Assembly: GCA_910574455.1 (NCBI GenBank)
Contig: CAJSYZ010000002.1
Location: 2,629,671-2,693,670, forward strand
Length of the DNA stretch: 64,000 bases
Origin: Trichaptum fuscoviolaceum
Lineage: Eukaryota > Basidiomycota > Agaricomycetes > Hymenochaetales > Trichaptaceae
Direction of reading: 5' to 3'
Under the pieces are notes generated by a model that was given only the letters and a program-made list of their open reading frames with translations, was not told the origin of the DNA and ran no database searches. Of this stretch, positions 12,901-22,310 are shown piece after piece (position 1 is the first letter of the stretch; each line of letters begins with the position of its first letter). A program made the position numbers and the translations under genes.

Positions 12901-13048
12901 GCTTGAAAGCTGAACGGGCACGGTAACCTTGCTCCCTGCCAAGGTCGTTAGAACACTAGGAAACTTTACTGAGATTATTCACGAACTTCGCAAGCTTGTA
13001 GTACTTGTCAAGGCGCCCCTTCCCTGTCTTCTTTTGCACCTTCCCCAT
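9995..13048 (-). CDS. SPB1: SPB1: AdoMet-dependent rRNA 2'-O-methyltransferase (FtsJ/RrmJ family)
   Basis: Nucleolar enzyme of 60S biogenesis that methylates the A-loop of 25S rRNA. Starts [20 protein letters not shown] at 13048. The SAM-binding motif appears as [14 protein letters not shown], the catalytic Asp in [19 protein letters not shown], and the catalytic Lys in [17 protein letters not shown]; the later [13 protein letters not shown] block follows after an intron. The middle is a long acidic Ser/Asp/Glu region ([15 protein letters not shown]), and the end is a basic Spb1 C-terminal domain ([18 protein letters not shown]) that stops at 9995. The K-D-K core of the family is present. The last exon is separated by a small intron near 10030-10085. 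Head to head with ELP4. Confidence 0.95.
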
Positions 13049-13169
13049 TTTTAAGTTTTTTGCGTGAAGGGAGCGCGTAAGAAGAAAGCGAGAAGTGCTG
13101 TATTGAGCAGAACTTTTTGACTGAAGCAAGCTGTATTTAGAGTCCCACGGCTGTTTTACTTAGACCATC
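13049..13169. promoter_or_regulatory. Compact bidirectional promoter SPB1/ELP4 (121 bp)
   Basis: Only 121 bp separate the two divergent start codons, so both 5' leaders and all core elements must fit or overlap here. There is no clear TATA box; short T-rich and A/G-rich runs are visible. Both genes serve translation (rRNA methylation and tRNA wobble modification), so shared control is plausible but inferred. Confidence 0.55.
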
Positions 13170-14716
13170 ATGTCCTCCTTCAAACGCAAAGTACCCCAGT
13201 CAGACCACAAGCCTCTCCTCGGCACAAAAACATCCCCTTCACTGTCTTCAACTCTACTCACTTCCACCGGAATACCATCTCTTGACGACATACTCGGCGG
13301 TGGCATACAACTTGGGACAGATCTTCTTGTTCTCAATCCCGATCCTCACTCGGCACACAGCGATCTCATCCAGAAACATTTCATCGCTCAGGGAATTGCC
13401 TCAGGCCATGATGTCCACGTACTTAGTCCCTGTGCTAGGGATCTTGTAGAATCCTGTATGTGGTCCGGCTCATCAACTGTTGGTAAGCCGCTGGCCGCAT
13501 GCGAGGAACCGGAAGTTGCTGGTGGCGGAGAAGATAAAGTAAAAATTGCATGGCGTTATGAGCGCATGCAGAAGTTTAAGACGACCATTACACCCAACTC
13601 CCAGTATGTGAGTTGATCCTTGATGACGGATGAACAACCAACACTCAGACTCCAGAGAAGATTACTGTCAAACTTTTGACTTGACGTGCCAAATCCCAAT
13701 AGCAGTAATAAACGCGAACTTGACCTCTGGTCGGCTTCATCTGGTTCAGGATATTTATCAAACGGACAACGATCCTTGTGATGCCGTGTATAAACATATT
13801 GAAGGTGTATTAGAAGCGGCTGCACAAAGGTGCGGTTTCGTGCTATTCTCGTTCTTGCAAAATGCTAATGTTTTGTGAAGTTCTTCACAAAACGTTATCC
13901 GCATCGGCATCCCTTCTTTTGCTAACCCCATATGGGGTGATGCGAGATTTTGTGTTCGTGTATACTTTTTGTCAATCAGTTCATCCTTCCTCACCTCTTA
14001 TTTCCAGGATGTTGTAAGGTTTCTGCTTCGGCTTCGACTTTTACTAAGACAAAACCCCCTGGCATGCGCGTTCTTAACATTCTCATCTGTACTGTCGGAT
14101 CACCCTTCAGACTGGATAGAAAGACTGGGATGGTCTACGGACGCTTGCCTGTCTCTAAATAGCTTCACATGTGCGTGTGGCCATTGGTTACAATAATTAC
14201 TCAAACTGACCTTGGTCCTTTGCAGCGGATCCCTCGATGGCAGCCATGTTCCCCTCTCACCACGGGCTTCTCGTTATACACAATCTTCCCAGAGTTCGAA
14301 TCCTCGTTCCGGCAAGCGATCGGTTCTCGACACTGCGTGGACTATCTACGCCATCATCATCCATAACGTCTGGTGGGGTTGGTGAAAATAACTTGGCATA
14401 CAAATGCACCCGAAGGCGGCTTATCTTCGAGACATTCCATCTTGATGTTGAAGGAGGTGTGGGAGAACGTCGTACCACTCCCGCTACATCAGTATCACAA
14501 TTAGGGGAGGTCAGCTTACCGACTGCATCTTCGAACATGAACCCTGAAGATGGGCGTAGTCTTGCCGCGGTCCGTGTGTCTGTCGAAAGTATAGATACCC
14601 CTCTGCAAATAGATAGGGAACCTCCGAATGTACCGGATAAGAAACAGGACGTACCGAAGAAACCCAAAAAGCGGGTCGGTTTTCAAGTGGATCGCCCCGA
14701 CTTGTACGATTTCTGA
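13170..14716 (+). CDS. ELP4: Elongator complex subunit 4 (ELP4/PAXNEB)
   Basis: Part of the Elp456 RecA-like ring of Elongator, needed for modification of wobble uridines in tRNA. Starts MSSFKRKVPQSDHKPLL at 13170. The N-terminal block STGIPSLDDILGGGIQLGTDLL is the RecA-like fold entry typical of Elp4, followed by WRYERMQKF and, in later exons, DYCQTFDLTCQIP and LRIGIPSFANPIWGD, all family blocks. The C-terminal exon has RRLIFETFHLDVEGGVGE, a linker, and the end RVGFQVDRPDLYDF at 14716. Elp4 lacks a functional Walker A, and I see none here. Several introns of about 50-60 nt. Identification is firm from the motif order. Confidence 0.9.
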
Positions 14717-15214
14717 CCGTAACTCTGACCGTTTCATGTACGATGAATCTGCCCGATGTGCATGGGCGGCCTTAAATATTTACGAAACAGAATTTACGTG
14801 CAGTTGCTGGAATGGTCTATCCGGACTCAGAACTTCAGGTAAGGATTCGGTTTATTGTGAGTGCATGACCGGGAGATGATTGAGTCCCGGAATCATCTGA
14901 AACACGGAATCCATCTGAAACAAGGCTTGACGACTCCGGATGATAAGCTCTTTTGCTCATACTGTCGGCATATTGATATCATGAAAATGCAATGGATTTC
15001 ATATGGAGTTATCAGTAATCGTGCCAGATGCAAAGATGCAACTTGAATACTACTACGGATACGAACAATTATACCTAAACATAATACAGAAAAATGACGG
15101 ATCCGGATGAAAATGCAAGCCCACAGGGCAATGAGTGTTGAACGATAGCAGTAGAGGAAATCCAGGTATATATAAGATTAATTATTAACATTCCGGAATT
15201 CCGTTGCAATCCAT
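14717..15214. other. Intergenic between ELP4 and a convergent membrane-protein gene
   Basis: About 500 bp holding the 3' ends of two convergent genes. AT-rich toward the right. Nothing else recognised. Confidence 0.5.
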
Positions 15215-18200
15215 TTATAAAGACGAGAATAAGCCAAAGCTGCTTAAAGAATCCGTGATCTTTTGCACAGAGCTAGAATCTTCTGATCCGGTATGAATAA
15301 GTTGTGAAGCGGGTGTCCAGACACTTTCGAAGTCGGAATTCGGCGTCGAGCTTTCCCGTACGATCTGGGATGCGGATGCACCGGTCGCCCAAGCAACAGT
15401 CTGCGAAGGAACTGTGAGCGCCCATGAACGAAATGTCTGTCCCTCGTCGGAGCCAAAGAAAAGCGATCCAGAGGGGGTGGAGAAAGATGTTACTGATGAA
15501 GAAATATCCCGCGGCGTGATAGAGCCGAACAATGCGAATTCCAAGATGGGAAGCGAGGAAAGCGAGGAAAGGAAATCGGGGTCAGATGGAGGAGCTGAGG
15601 ATGAGGACAACACGAAGTCAATGAGTTTGGAAGCGAGAGTAATGTTGGAATTGGAGATAGATGACAGATAATTTAGAAGTACATGGTTTAGATGACTAGC
15701 TGTTCCGAATTCACGAGGATCCAAAGAAGATGCAATGGTGTCTGGTACGGTCGTAGCCCCGGGTAGTGCGCTGACCATTTCTCCGCTGTAAACTACAGCT
15801 CTGACCTTCGCCTCCTGTGATAACACTGCGCCCTGGAGCCCAACTCCTTCGCGACCGTCCGGAAAAGGTAAGCGAAGGTGAAGGAGGTCGACTACCCCGT
15901 AGATGGGGCGATCTGGAAAGCACGAGGTATCGAAAGAGGACGCTGAAGACGCAGACGAAAGGCCAAACACAATCGTTTCTAAAGAATTGGTTTTCTCGAG
16001 TTGAGTAGATGATAGACCGGGATAACATGCAAGGGGAGGGGGAAATGGTGTCGTCGTCGTATTGGCCATTAGCGTTGTTAAGGCGGTACCACCAGGGGAA
16101 GAGGTGGCATCGAAGGGGAGAATGAAAGCAGAATTCTGCACGGCCGAGATGAATTTACTGAGGTCACTGTCTTGACGCTGTAGGGTGGAGGTCCAAAATT
16201 GTCGTAAAGTAGCCTGCCTTTGCGTAGACGACGCTGTCAAAGAGCGGAGATGAGGACGGGCCAAACACAAGAAGAAAGTGATCTTACCGAGAGCAAAGGA
16301 GTACATTCTGTCCAAGGCCGTGCCGGCCGTAACAGAAACCTCAGACAGTTGCGCTGATCCCGGGTTTGCATCCTGTTGGAAAGACGTTCTAATCGGAGAG
16401 ACGGTCTGAGCTGCGAAGTCGAAAGTGAAACCTGATGCATTCACAGCAAACTTCTGGCTTCCAGTACTAACAGAGCCGTCTTGCGACCCTAATGGCGACC
16501 AGGCCGCGGATGATACGAACTTCTGCAATGATGTTGTGGCACCTATGTTGACTGACATCCCAAGATTCCAGAGGATAGCTGATTGAGCCCACTTCGTCCG
16601 GTTTGGAAAGGCCACACTGTCTAACCCTGGGGCAACGTCGACAAGCACCGCTTGCTTCCCGCAGGCATTTCCAGTCGGTTGACCCTGGGCATTAAAGAGT
16701 GCATCCGAAAGAGAACTCGCAGAAAAGTTGGCGACAAAGAGAGTATTGACAGCATCCACTAAATCGAAAAGGGATTTCGCGAGTGGCTTGCAAGATGAAC
16801 CAGAAGTTGCTGTACACACACAAGTTGCGTCGAGGGTACACGAAGCACCAGTAAGATTACCTGAACACACCACTTCACTACTGCCTTTCTTTCTCTCTGC
16901 GATTCCGACGGGAATGGCAATGAGAAGAACCCCGAAGATGACGACTACCATTATGATCCATAATCGTCGCCTCTTCTTCCGCTGCTCCGGCGACGAAGAG
17001 TTTGATTTAGCATTTAGGTAGGTGGTTCTTCCATTCTGGCCTTCTTTCTGTCTTCGGAAGCGCGAGAATTGTGAATTGCGTATATTGCCCGCCGCATTAA
17101 ACCCACTCTGTCGATCATTAGCATATACGACGCCATCCGGCCGGAAGCCTTTGTATTCAGAAGTATCCCCGTCATAGAATTCTGTGGTCCGGACGCTGCC
17201 TGCCGGAAGACGGCCATCATCCAACATAACATGCAGAGCTTCCGCGCGCTTCATTAAGGAGGGAAGAGGAATTGCATCTTCTGACCTCTGGATCTCTTCA
17301 GCATGAGACAGTCGCGGTGGCGGGTTGTGCGGCATTGGAGGAAGTGGGGGGAGAGGTCGTTTTCTCAGCCAAGCTATGTACTTAGCTCTTCTCGCAACCG
17401 ACGTATTTGATATGCGTGATACTCGAGACACGATTGAAGATACAACGCTCTTCATAGATTGATTACGTTGAAGAGTTTGGCGTAGTGACCGACCTCCCAT
17501 TGCATCCTCCCGGAATGTAGTATGCGTAGTCCCTGCCGTCGATGGAAATGCCGGAGACGTCGGTAAGTCCACCTGGCTCATATTGAATGTGATATCGCCC
17601 ATTTTACTGTAGTCTTCTTCGGACTCTCGAGGAGCACCATCATCGAAACCACCATACCCGCCTACGTTATGTGGTGCATCAGGGCGATGGACTGGGGGCA
17701 AGGGGGAGAGTGTTGTAGATGTTATCATTGAAGTATTTGACGCCATCGTCTTTCCATCCGATGCAGTAGACTTCGCAGTAAATGCTATTCGGTACGCTGG
17801 TACTACCCCGACGGCACGACTACTTCCAAGGGTAACACTGGGACTTCGTACCACTGTCACAACCTGATCTTCAGCCGAATGCAGTGTGTCTGAATAGTCT
17901 CCAGAAGCCGGTCGAGAATTGTCCGCACTCCCTGGATTGTCATAAACGGGAGAAAGTTTACGTCGTGGGAGTGGATCGTGTTCTACTGATCCAAGAAGGT
18001 AATGTTCAGATGGATTTGACCTTATAGAGACTGGAATAGACTGATGATAAGGCCGACGTTTTGTTACCTTGTCCGGATCATGAATAAGCTGCGTAGATGA
18101 GTCGATAGTCGAGGTACCGCCTCTTGAGCTTTGAGATGTAGTATCACTCTGCTCTGAAGGTCGAGCATAGCCTCTCCATGCACTTGGGGGTTTCTCCATA

Positions 18201-18940
18201 CCTACATGCAGAGGATCAGAAGTTTGTGCCAGCAACGATGTTATGAAGGAGGTTGAAAGCAGCCGCTCCTCGCTGGGGTTGACGCTTATCCCAGATGCTG
18301 CGTCACTCCAGTCGATAGTCGATGCCCCAGCTAAAGACGTGGGGGAAGCGGGTCTCTTCTGCAGGGACCGCTCACTAACAGGTGACTGGGTCGATGGCGC
18401 ACTACCGACCGCATTGGCGAATTGGGGTTGGACACTGATCGGCGGGCGTGCATTTTGCGTAGGCAAGGAAGGGAGTGCAGGCTTGCGAACTGATAGCGGA
18501 GGCACTGGAGGCAGCCTATTCCACACTGTGCTGCCAGATTTCATACTCTGATCATCAGCTCCCTGACTAGGTCCCGGAGATGCTCTGTCTTGTCGGTCAT
18601 AGAACAACGAGCGCGGCGTCGAAGGCGTGCTGTTACCCGACTGAGCCAGGGAGCGTTGATCGGATGGGGAAGGCGGGAAACGGGTAGCAAGGGAATTGCT
18701 GAAGGAGGTGGATGTAGGTGTGCCGCTGTATGTCGAGGGAGTGGGTGTAGGTATCTCTGACGGGGGTACGGGAAACTGCGAGATGCGAAAACCTTGTCCA
18801 TTTTCGCCCGTCCATTCACTTCCGAAGCTGATAGTGCTGTCAGCTATGCCAGACGCGCTCGTGCCAATTGACGCAACGGAGAGGTGAGTAGGCCGCCTTT
18901 GCAGCTTCTCGCGTGGTGAGGGTTGCCATGAGCTGTTCAT
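15215..18940 (-). CDS. Large single-pass membrane protein, Ser/Pro-rich, function unknown
   Basis: About 1,220-1,241 residues in what looks like one continuous frame, rare in this intron-rich window. Residues 1 to about 640 are disordered, rich in Ser, Pro and Thr, consistent with a cytosolic regulatory region. A basic stop (KKRRR) precedes one membrane helix near residues 660-680 (WIIMVVVIFGVLLIAIPVG), so a type II topology with the C-terminus outside is likely. Just after it is a Cys cluster (CSGNLTGASCTLDATCVC), EGF-like in spacing, then a roughly 500-residue ectodomain with many N-glycosylation sites (NFSA, NASG, NITL). I do not recognise a catalytic motif. A 54-nt stretch at 16234-16287 has intron borders and keeps the frame, so the true protein may be 18 residues shorter. 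Confidence 0.75.
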   Translation of the reverse strand: MNSSWQPSPREKLQRRPTHLSVASIGTSASGIADSTISFGSEWTGENGQGFRISQFPVPPSEIPTPTPSTYSGTPTSTSFSNSLATRFPPSPSDQRSLAQSGNSTPSTPRSLFYDRQDRASPGPSQGADDQSMKSGSTVWNRLPPVPPLSVRKPALPSLPTQNARPPISVQPQFANAVGSAPSTQSPVSERSLQKRPASPTSLAGASTIDWSDAASGISVNPSEERLLSTSFITSLLAQTSDPLHVGMEKPPSAWRGYARPSEQSDTTSQSSRGGTSTIDSSTQLIHDPDKVTKRRPYHQSIPVSIRSNPSEHYLLGSVEHDPLPRRKLSPVYDNPGSADNSRPASGDYSDTLHSAEDQVVTVVRSPSVTLGSSRAVGVVPAYRIAFTAKSTASDGKTMASNTSMITSTTLSPLPPVHRPDAPHNVGGYGGFDDGAPRESEEDYSKMGDITFNMSQVDLPTSPAFPSTAGTTHTTFREDAMGGRSLRQTLQRNQSMKSVVSSIVSRVSRISNTSVARRAKYIAWLRKRPLPPLPPMPHNPPPRLSHAEEIQRSEDAIPLPSLMKRAEALHVMLDDGRLPAGSVRTTEFYDGDTSEYKGFRPDGVVYANDRQSGFNAAGNIRNSQFSRFRRQKEGQNGRTTYLNAKSNSSSPEQRKKRRRLWIIMVVVIFGVLLIAIPVGIAERKKGSSEVVCSGNLTGASCTLDATCVCTATSGSSCKPLAKSLFDLVDAVNTLFVANFSASSLSDALFNAQGQPTGNACGKQAVLVDVAPGLDSVAFPNRTKWAQSAILWNLGMSVNIGATTSLQKFVSSAAWSPLGSQDGSVSTGSQKFAVNASGFTFDFAAQTVSPIRTSFQQDANPGSAQLSEVSVTAGTALDRMYSFALGKITFFLCLARPHLRSLTASSTQRQATLRQFWTSTLQRQDSDLSKFISAVQNSAFILPFDATSSPGGTALTTLMANTTTTPFPPPLACYPGLSSTQLEKTNSLETIVFGLSSASSASSFDTSCFPDRPIYGVVDLLHLRLPFPDGREGVGLQGAVLSQEAKVRAVVYSGEMVSALPGATTVPDTIASSLDPREFGTASHLNHVLLNYLSSISNSNITLASKLIDFVLSSSSAPPSDPDFLSSLSSLPILEFALFGSITPRDISSSVTSFSTPSGSLFFGSDEGQTFRSWALTVPSQTVAWATGASASQIVRESSTPNSDFESVWTPASQLIHTGSEDSSSVQKITDSLSSFGLFSSL

Positions 18941-20259
18941 CTCTGGTGAAGATGGGAGGTTGAGACAAGATAGTCAATTGACAAATCTGACGAGCAAGCA
19001 TGGACGGAGGCAATGCTCACAAGATCACAAGTGCGATGATGGAAACAGCAGCGCAAATAGCATGCCCAGGCCGCCCGAGATCCTCACTCTGCGTTGCAAC
19101 TGATTGCTCTGGCCTAAAAAAGCTTTGAATCCCCTCTAAAGCGTGGTTCGCGTGTCAGCCAGACGCTGTTGCCAGGAGGAAGTTCAGTAAATGGAGACAA
19201 TTATACGGTGAAGGAAAAGAGGGAAACTTAAAGAGCGGAGTGAAGAAGGAGGGGAAGAAGAAGAGGGAACAACCGCCAGAGCACAGCGACGACGCTCAAA
19301 GCAAGCTGGGAAAGTACATGAAGGAGGGAAGAAGAGGAGGAGCTCACTGGCCACGGCCGACTTGATCTTGATTTGGCACTATATGGCTACTAGGCACCTT
19401 TCGCCTAAACCTCATGATCGCCAGTCCAGTTTGGTCACAACCCGGGTCCGACGCGGCCCTGGCAGTACCACGCAAATCATTCACATTCCGGACGGGTTCT
19501 GTCATCTTTGCCCTTACATCATATTCATATATCAAGAGACTCACATATAATGTCACGCCTCAGGATGGACAGGACAGCAGACAGAATATCTCCAGCCCGC
19601 GTATCTTTGCAGACGATCCCATATCTGCGTGCTTATTTCTGGCTTCATCTCTTGCCGAGAGCGTAAAAACATCCGAGTTCTTCTGTTTTACGCCCGATAT
19701 GTGCCATTCTTCCCTTACCAGTGCGAAGGCATTGGCGGCGTATTCGAGGGACAACGACAAGCGTTGTATATGTGAAATCCCGCGACAGAAAGGACTGAAA
19801 CACTGAGTGTAGAGCAAACGGGCCTGTAAAAACAAGCATCTGGCTCGCCAATAAATTCGCTTGTATGTCGATTCAGTTGCGATGTTCTGGTCAGAAAGCA
19901 AGTTCAAGATTAGTCGATAGTCAATAAACCTGTGACATAAGCTACGTGACAAGTCCGAGTCAGGCTTGAAGGTAACGGTTGCGTGACATGTAGTATGTCC
20001 TTTTCTGGACATCATACTTAGGAAGAGTGCGGCCTGCCAGAGCTTGCCAGTGGTTGCTAACACCGTCAAGATATTCAAATATCTTCAAGATCTCAAACAG
20101 CCGAGACGAAGCACGCTGTGCATTCTGGCTCTTGAAGGTGTAATCAGCATACTGATACGGCGATTGCCAACGTCTATATCAAATTTCACGGGGTCTCTGA
20201 GACCTGCCATCCCCTTGACGCTGACCAGGAAGTTGACATCAAATCAAATCCTTGTCAAT
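18941..20259. other. Intergenic, divergent promoter region, 1.3 kb
   Basis: Lies between the divergent starts of the large membrane protein (18940) and the exonuclease (20260). It contains a strong pyrimidine tract on the minus strand (listed separately). A 172-codon open frame on the minus strand at 19560-20078 was judged fortuitous. Confidence 0.5.
19205..19350 (-). promoter_or_regulatory. CT-rich promoter tract upstream of the membrane-protein gene
   Basis: The plus strand is almost pure purine over much of this stretch (repeated gaagaag and gaggag), so the minus strand, which is the sense strand of the downstream gene, is a CT tract about 265-410 bp before its ATG. Such tracts are common core-promoter features of filamentous fungi just upstream of transcription start. 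Confidence 0.45.
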
Positions 20260-22016
20260 ATGCCATCTCAGAAACATGCTTTGACGCCCGAGCAGCTTGC
20301 TCTGTCTGAAGAGCGCAAGCGAAGGAAGGCAGAAAAGGTTGCGAAAGAGTTAGAAGCGAAGGATTCTGGTCCTCAATCAAGCTTGATCCTTCCCAGAAAA
20401 TGGCTTGCTTCGTCGGAATGGAATTCATCGACCTTTTCGTCCGATAAGCAGACGACAATCATGACATGGAACGTTAGTTGATCGTCTCGCTCTAATTTCT
20501 GATGTGTTGGAAGAAACTTACATTTTTTTTGATTCGACTTGGAAGATGCTTGCCCAATGTCTTGTTCGTAAGAAGCTATTTTTTGATTTCCAAATACTTT
20601 TGGCACATATCTCACGAAACGTCACATCATCTGCAGGGAGGGAGCTGTTCCCGACCAGTGATTGTCTAAAAGCAAGCCAGAGAGATGACATGCTATTGGA
20701 AGAAATAACACGATCTGGATCAGATATCATCTGCTTGCAAGTTAGTTTACAGTTCACCGCATACATTTACAATCGCTTCGGTCTGACACGGACTTTGTTG
20801 ACAGGAAGTGGATCGACTACAAAAGGTCGTCCCGGCGCTTGCAGAAGCGGGCTACTCGCATATATATTCGAGTGGCCCGAGAAAAAAGCATGGATGCATC
20901 ATCGCCTACAAATCACGCAAATTCGCGAGGACAGCTGATCGAACTGTGTTCTATGATGACGAAGACTTACATTCAACCGGGGAGAGCGAAAGATTCCGCC
21001 GTGGATCCAGCTTCAAGACCCGAAATATTGCGCTGATCGTCGGCTTAAAGTTTACCGACTCGGAGCAGAAGATCGTCGTGGCTACAACTCACCTATTCTG
21101 GCATCCGAAGTATACATACGAAAGGACGCGGTAAGAAGATTTGAATCTTTAATATCCTCTCTTCTCATCGACTTGCAGACAGGCTTATATACTTACTCGA
21201 TCCGTTCAGAACTTCAAACAAACACATAATGCCCTAGATGCCGCGTGTTTTTTAGCTGGAGGTACTATTCCAAAGCAATTTTCATTTGTGGATTTACAGG
21301 ATAAAACTCTTCTTTTCTCTTCCTCTCCTTGACAGATTTCAACTTCGGACCTTCCGACGCGGCGTACTCCCTTCTGGTGGGCGATCCTCTGTCCGAACAA
21401 CAAATCGAGGATATAGAAAAATCGCGTGTTGTACATGTTACCATCGACCCTTCCGTTCCCATATTAGACCCCAACCTTGCAATAAAAGAGGACGAGGAAG
21501 GTGGGGAAGTCGACCCGGAGCAAGACCCTGACCGTGTCATAAAAAATGCAAGAGCCGCAAAGTCCGAGGACGGCCTTCTCGGTGCCAGTGATATTACTCG
21601 GCGTTTTGTGCAATCGGACTCTATTGGTCCGTTAATCAGCGCTTACGGACAATGGCGATCGCTAGACGAAAAGAAGACGTTTGGCTTCAGGTCAGAGGTC
21701 CCTTCTGGAAGACAAGGACGCTACGAGCCTATTTACACTAGTTTCACACATTTCTGGAAAGTTACATTAGGTACGCCTTCTAGCTTTTCTTTCGATTAGG
21801 GAGTACGTACCTGATTCATATCTTCCCTTTTCGCCGTAAGATTATATTTTCGTTTCCTTGCCGCCGAGCTGTACACTCAAGGTACTGGGAGTCCTTGACC
21901 CTCCCGCACCTGAAGAACTGGGTGCTGGGCTACCTAGGAAAGGCGTATCTGGTAGCGATCACATTTCTCTTTGCGCACATGTAGCGTGGCCATCCCTAGG
22001 TGCACCGACGCAGTAG
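20260..22016 (+). CDS. NGL2: NGL2/CCR4-type RNA exonuclease (EEP fold)
   Basis: Metal-dependent exonuclease/phosphatase-fold enzyme; yeast Ngl2 trims the 3' end of 5.8S rRNA. Starts MPSQKHALTPEQLALSEERK, a Lys/Glu-rich N-terminus as in Ngl2 proteins. Short exons then give the fold in order: IMTWN + MLAQCLV (first strand), RELFPTSDCLK, DIICLQEVDRLQ with the catalytic Glu, GCIIAYKSRKF, VVATTHLFWHPKY, AACFLAGDFNFGPSDAAY (GDFN motif), and the closing GSDHISLCAHVAW with the essential Asp-His. Ends GAPTQ at 22016. A deadenylase role is possible, but the N-terminus and lack of leucine-rich repeats argue against CCR4 itself. Introns split the MTWN motif and the Glu block. Confidence 0.88.
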
Positions 22017-22310
22017 TATTCGCTGGTCTAAACAAATAACACCCTAGCCGAGAACTGAAGGTATCATATTACAATTGCTCCAGGATATTAAGAAAAACCG
22101 GAAAAGCTGAGCACTGCGGGCTCATGATGCCGGGTTAATAAAGACAGATGAATTGGAAGGCTGAACTAACACCCTATCAAACAAACTCATTAATTGAAAC
22201 CGCGTTACTGTTAAGATCCTGAAAAGAGAGTGGTAGTGTTCCGAGTAACAACATGAGAGTGATTAATGAAGATTATAAATGGTCCGAGTATTAACTGGAT
22301 AGATCAAACT

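Noticed and set aside
19560..20078. 172-codon minus-strand open frame in an intergenic region
   Set aside because: Composition lacks domain or motif structure, and the strand and position conflict with the promoter of the exonuclease gene. Probably chance.
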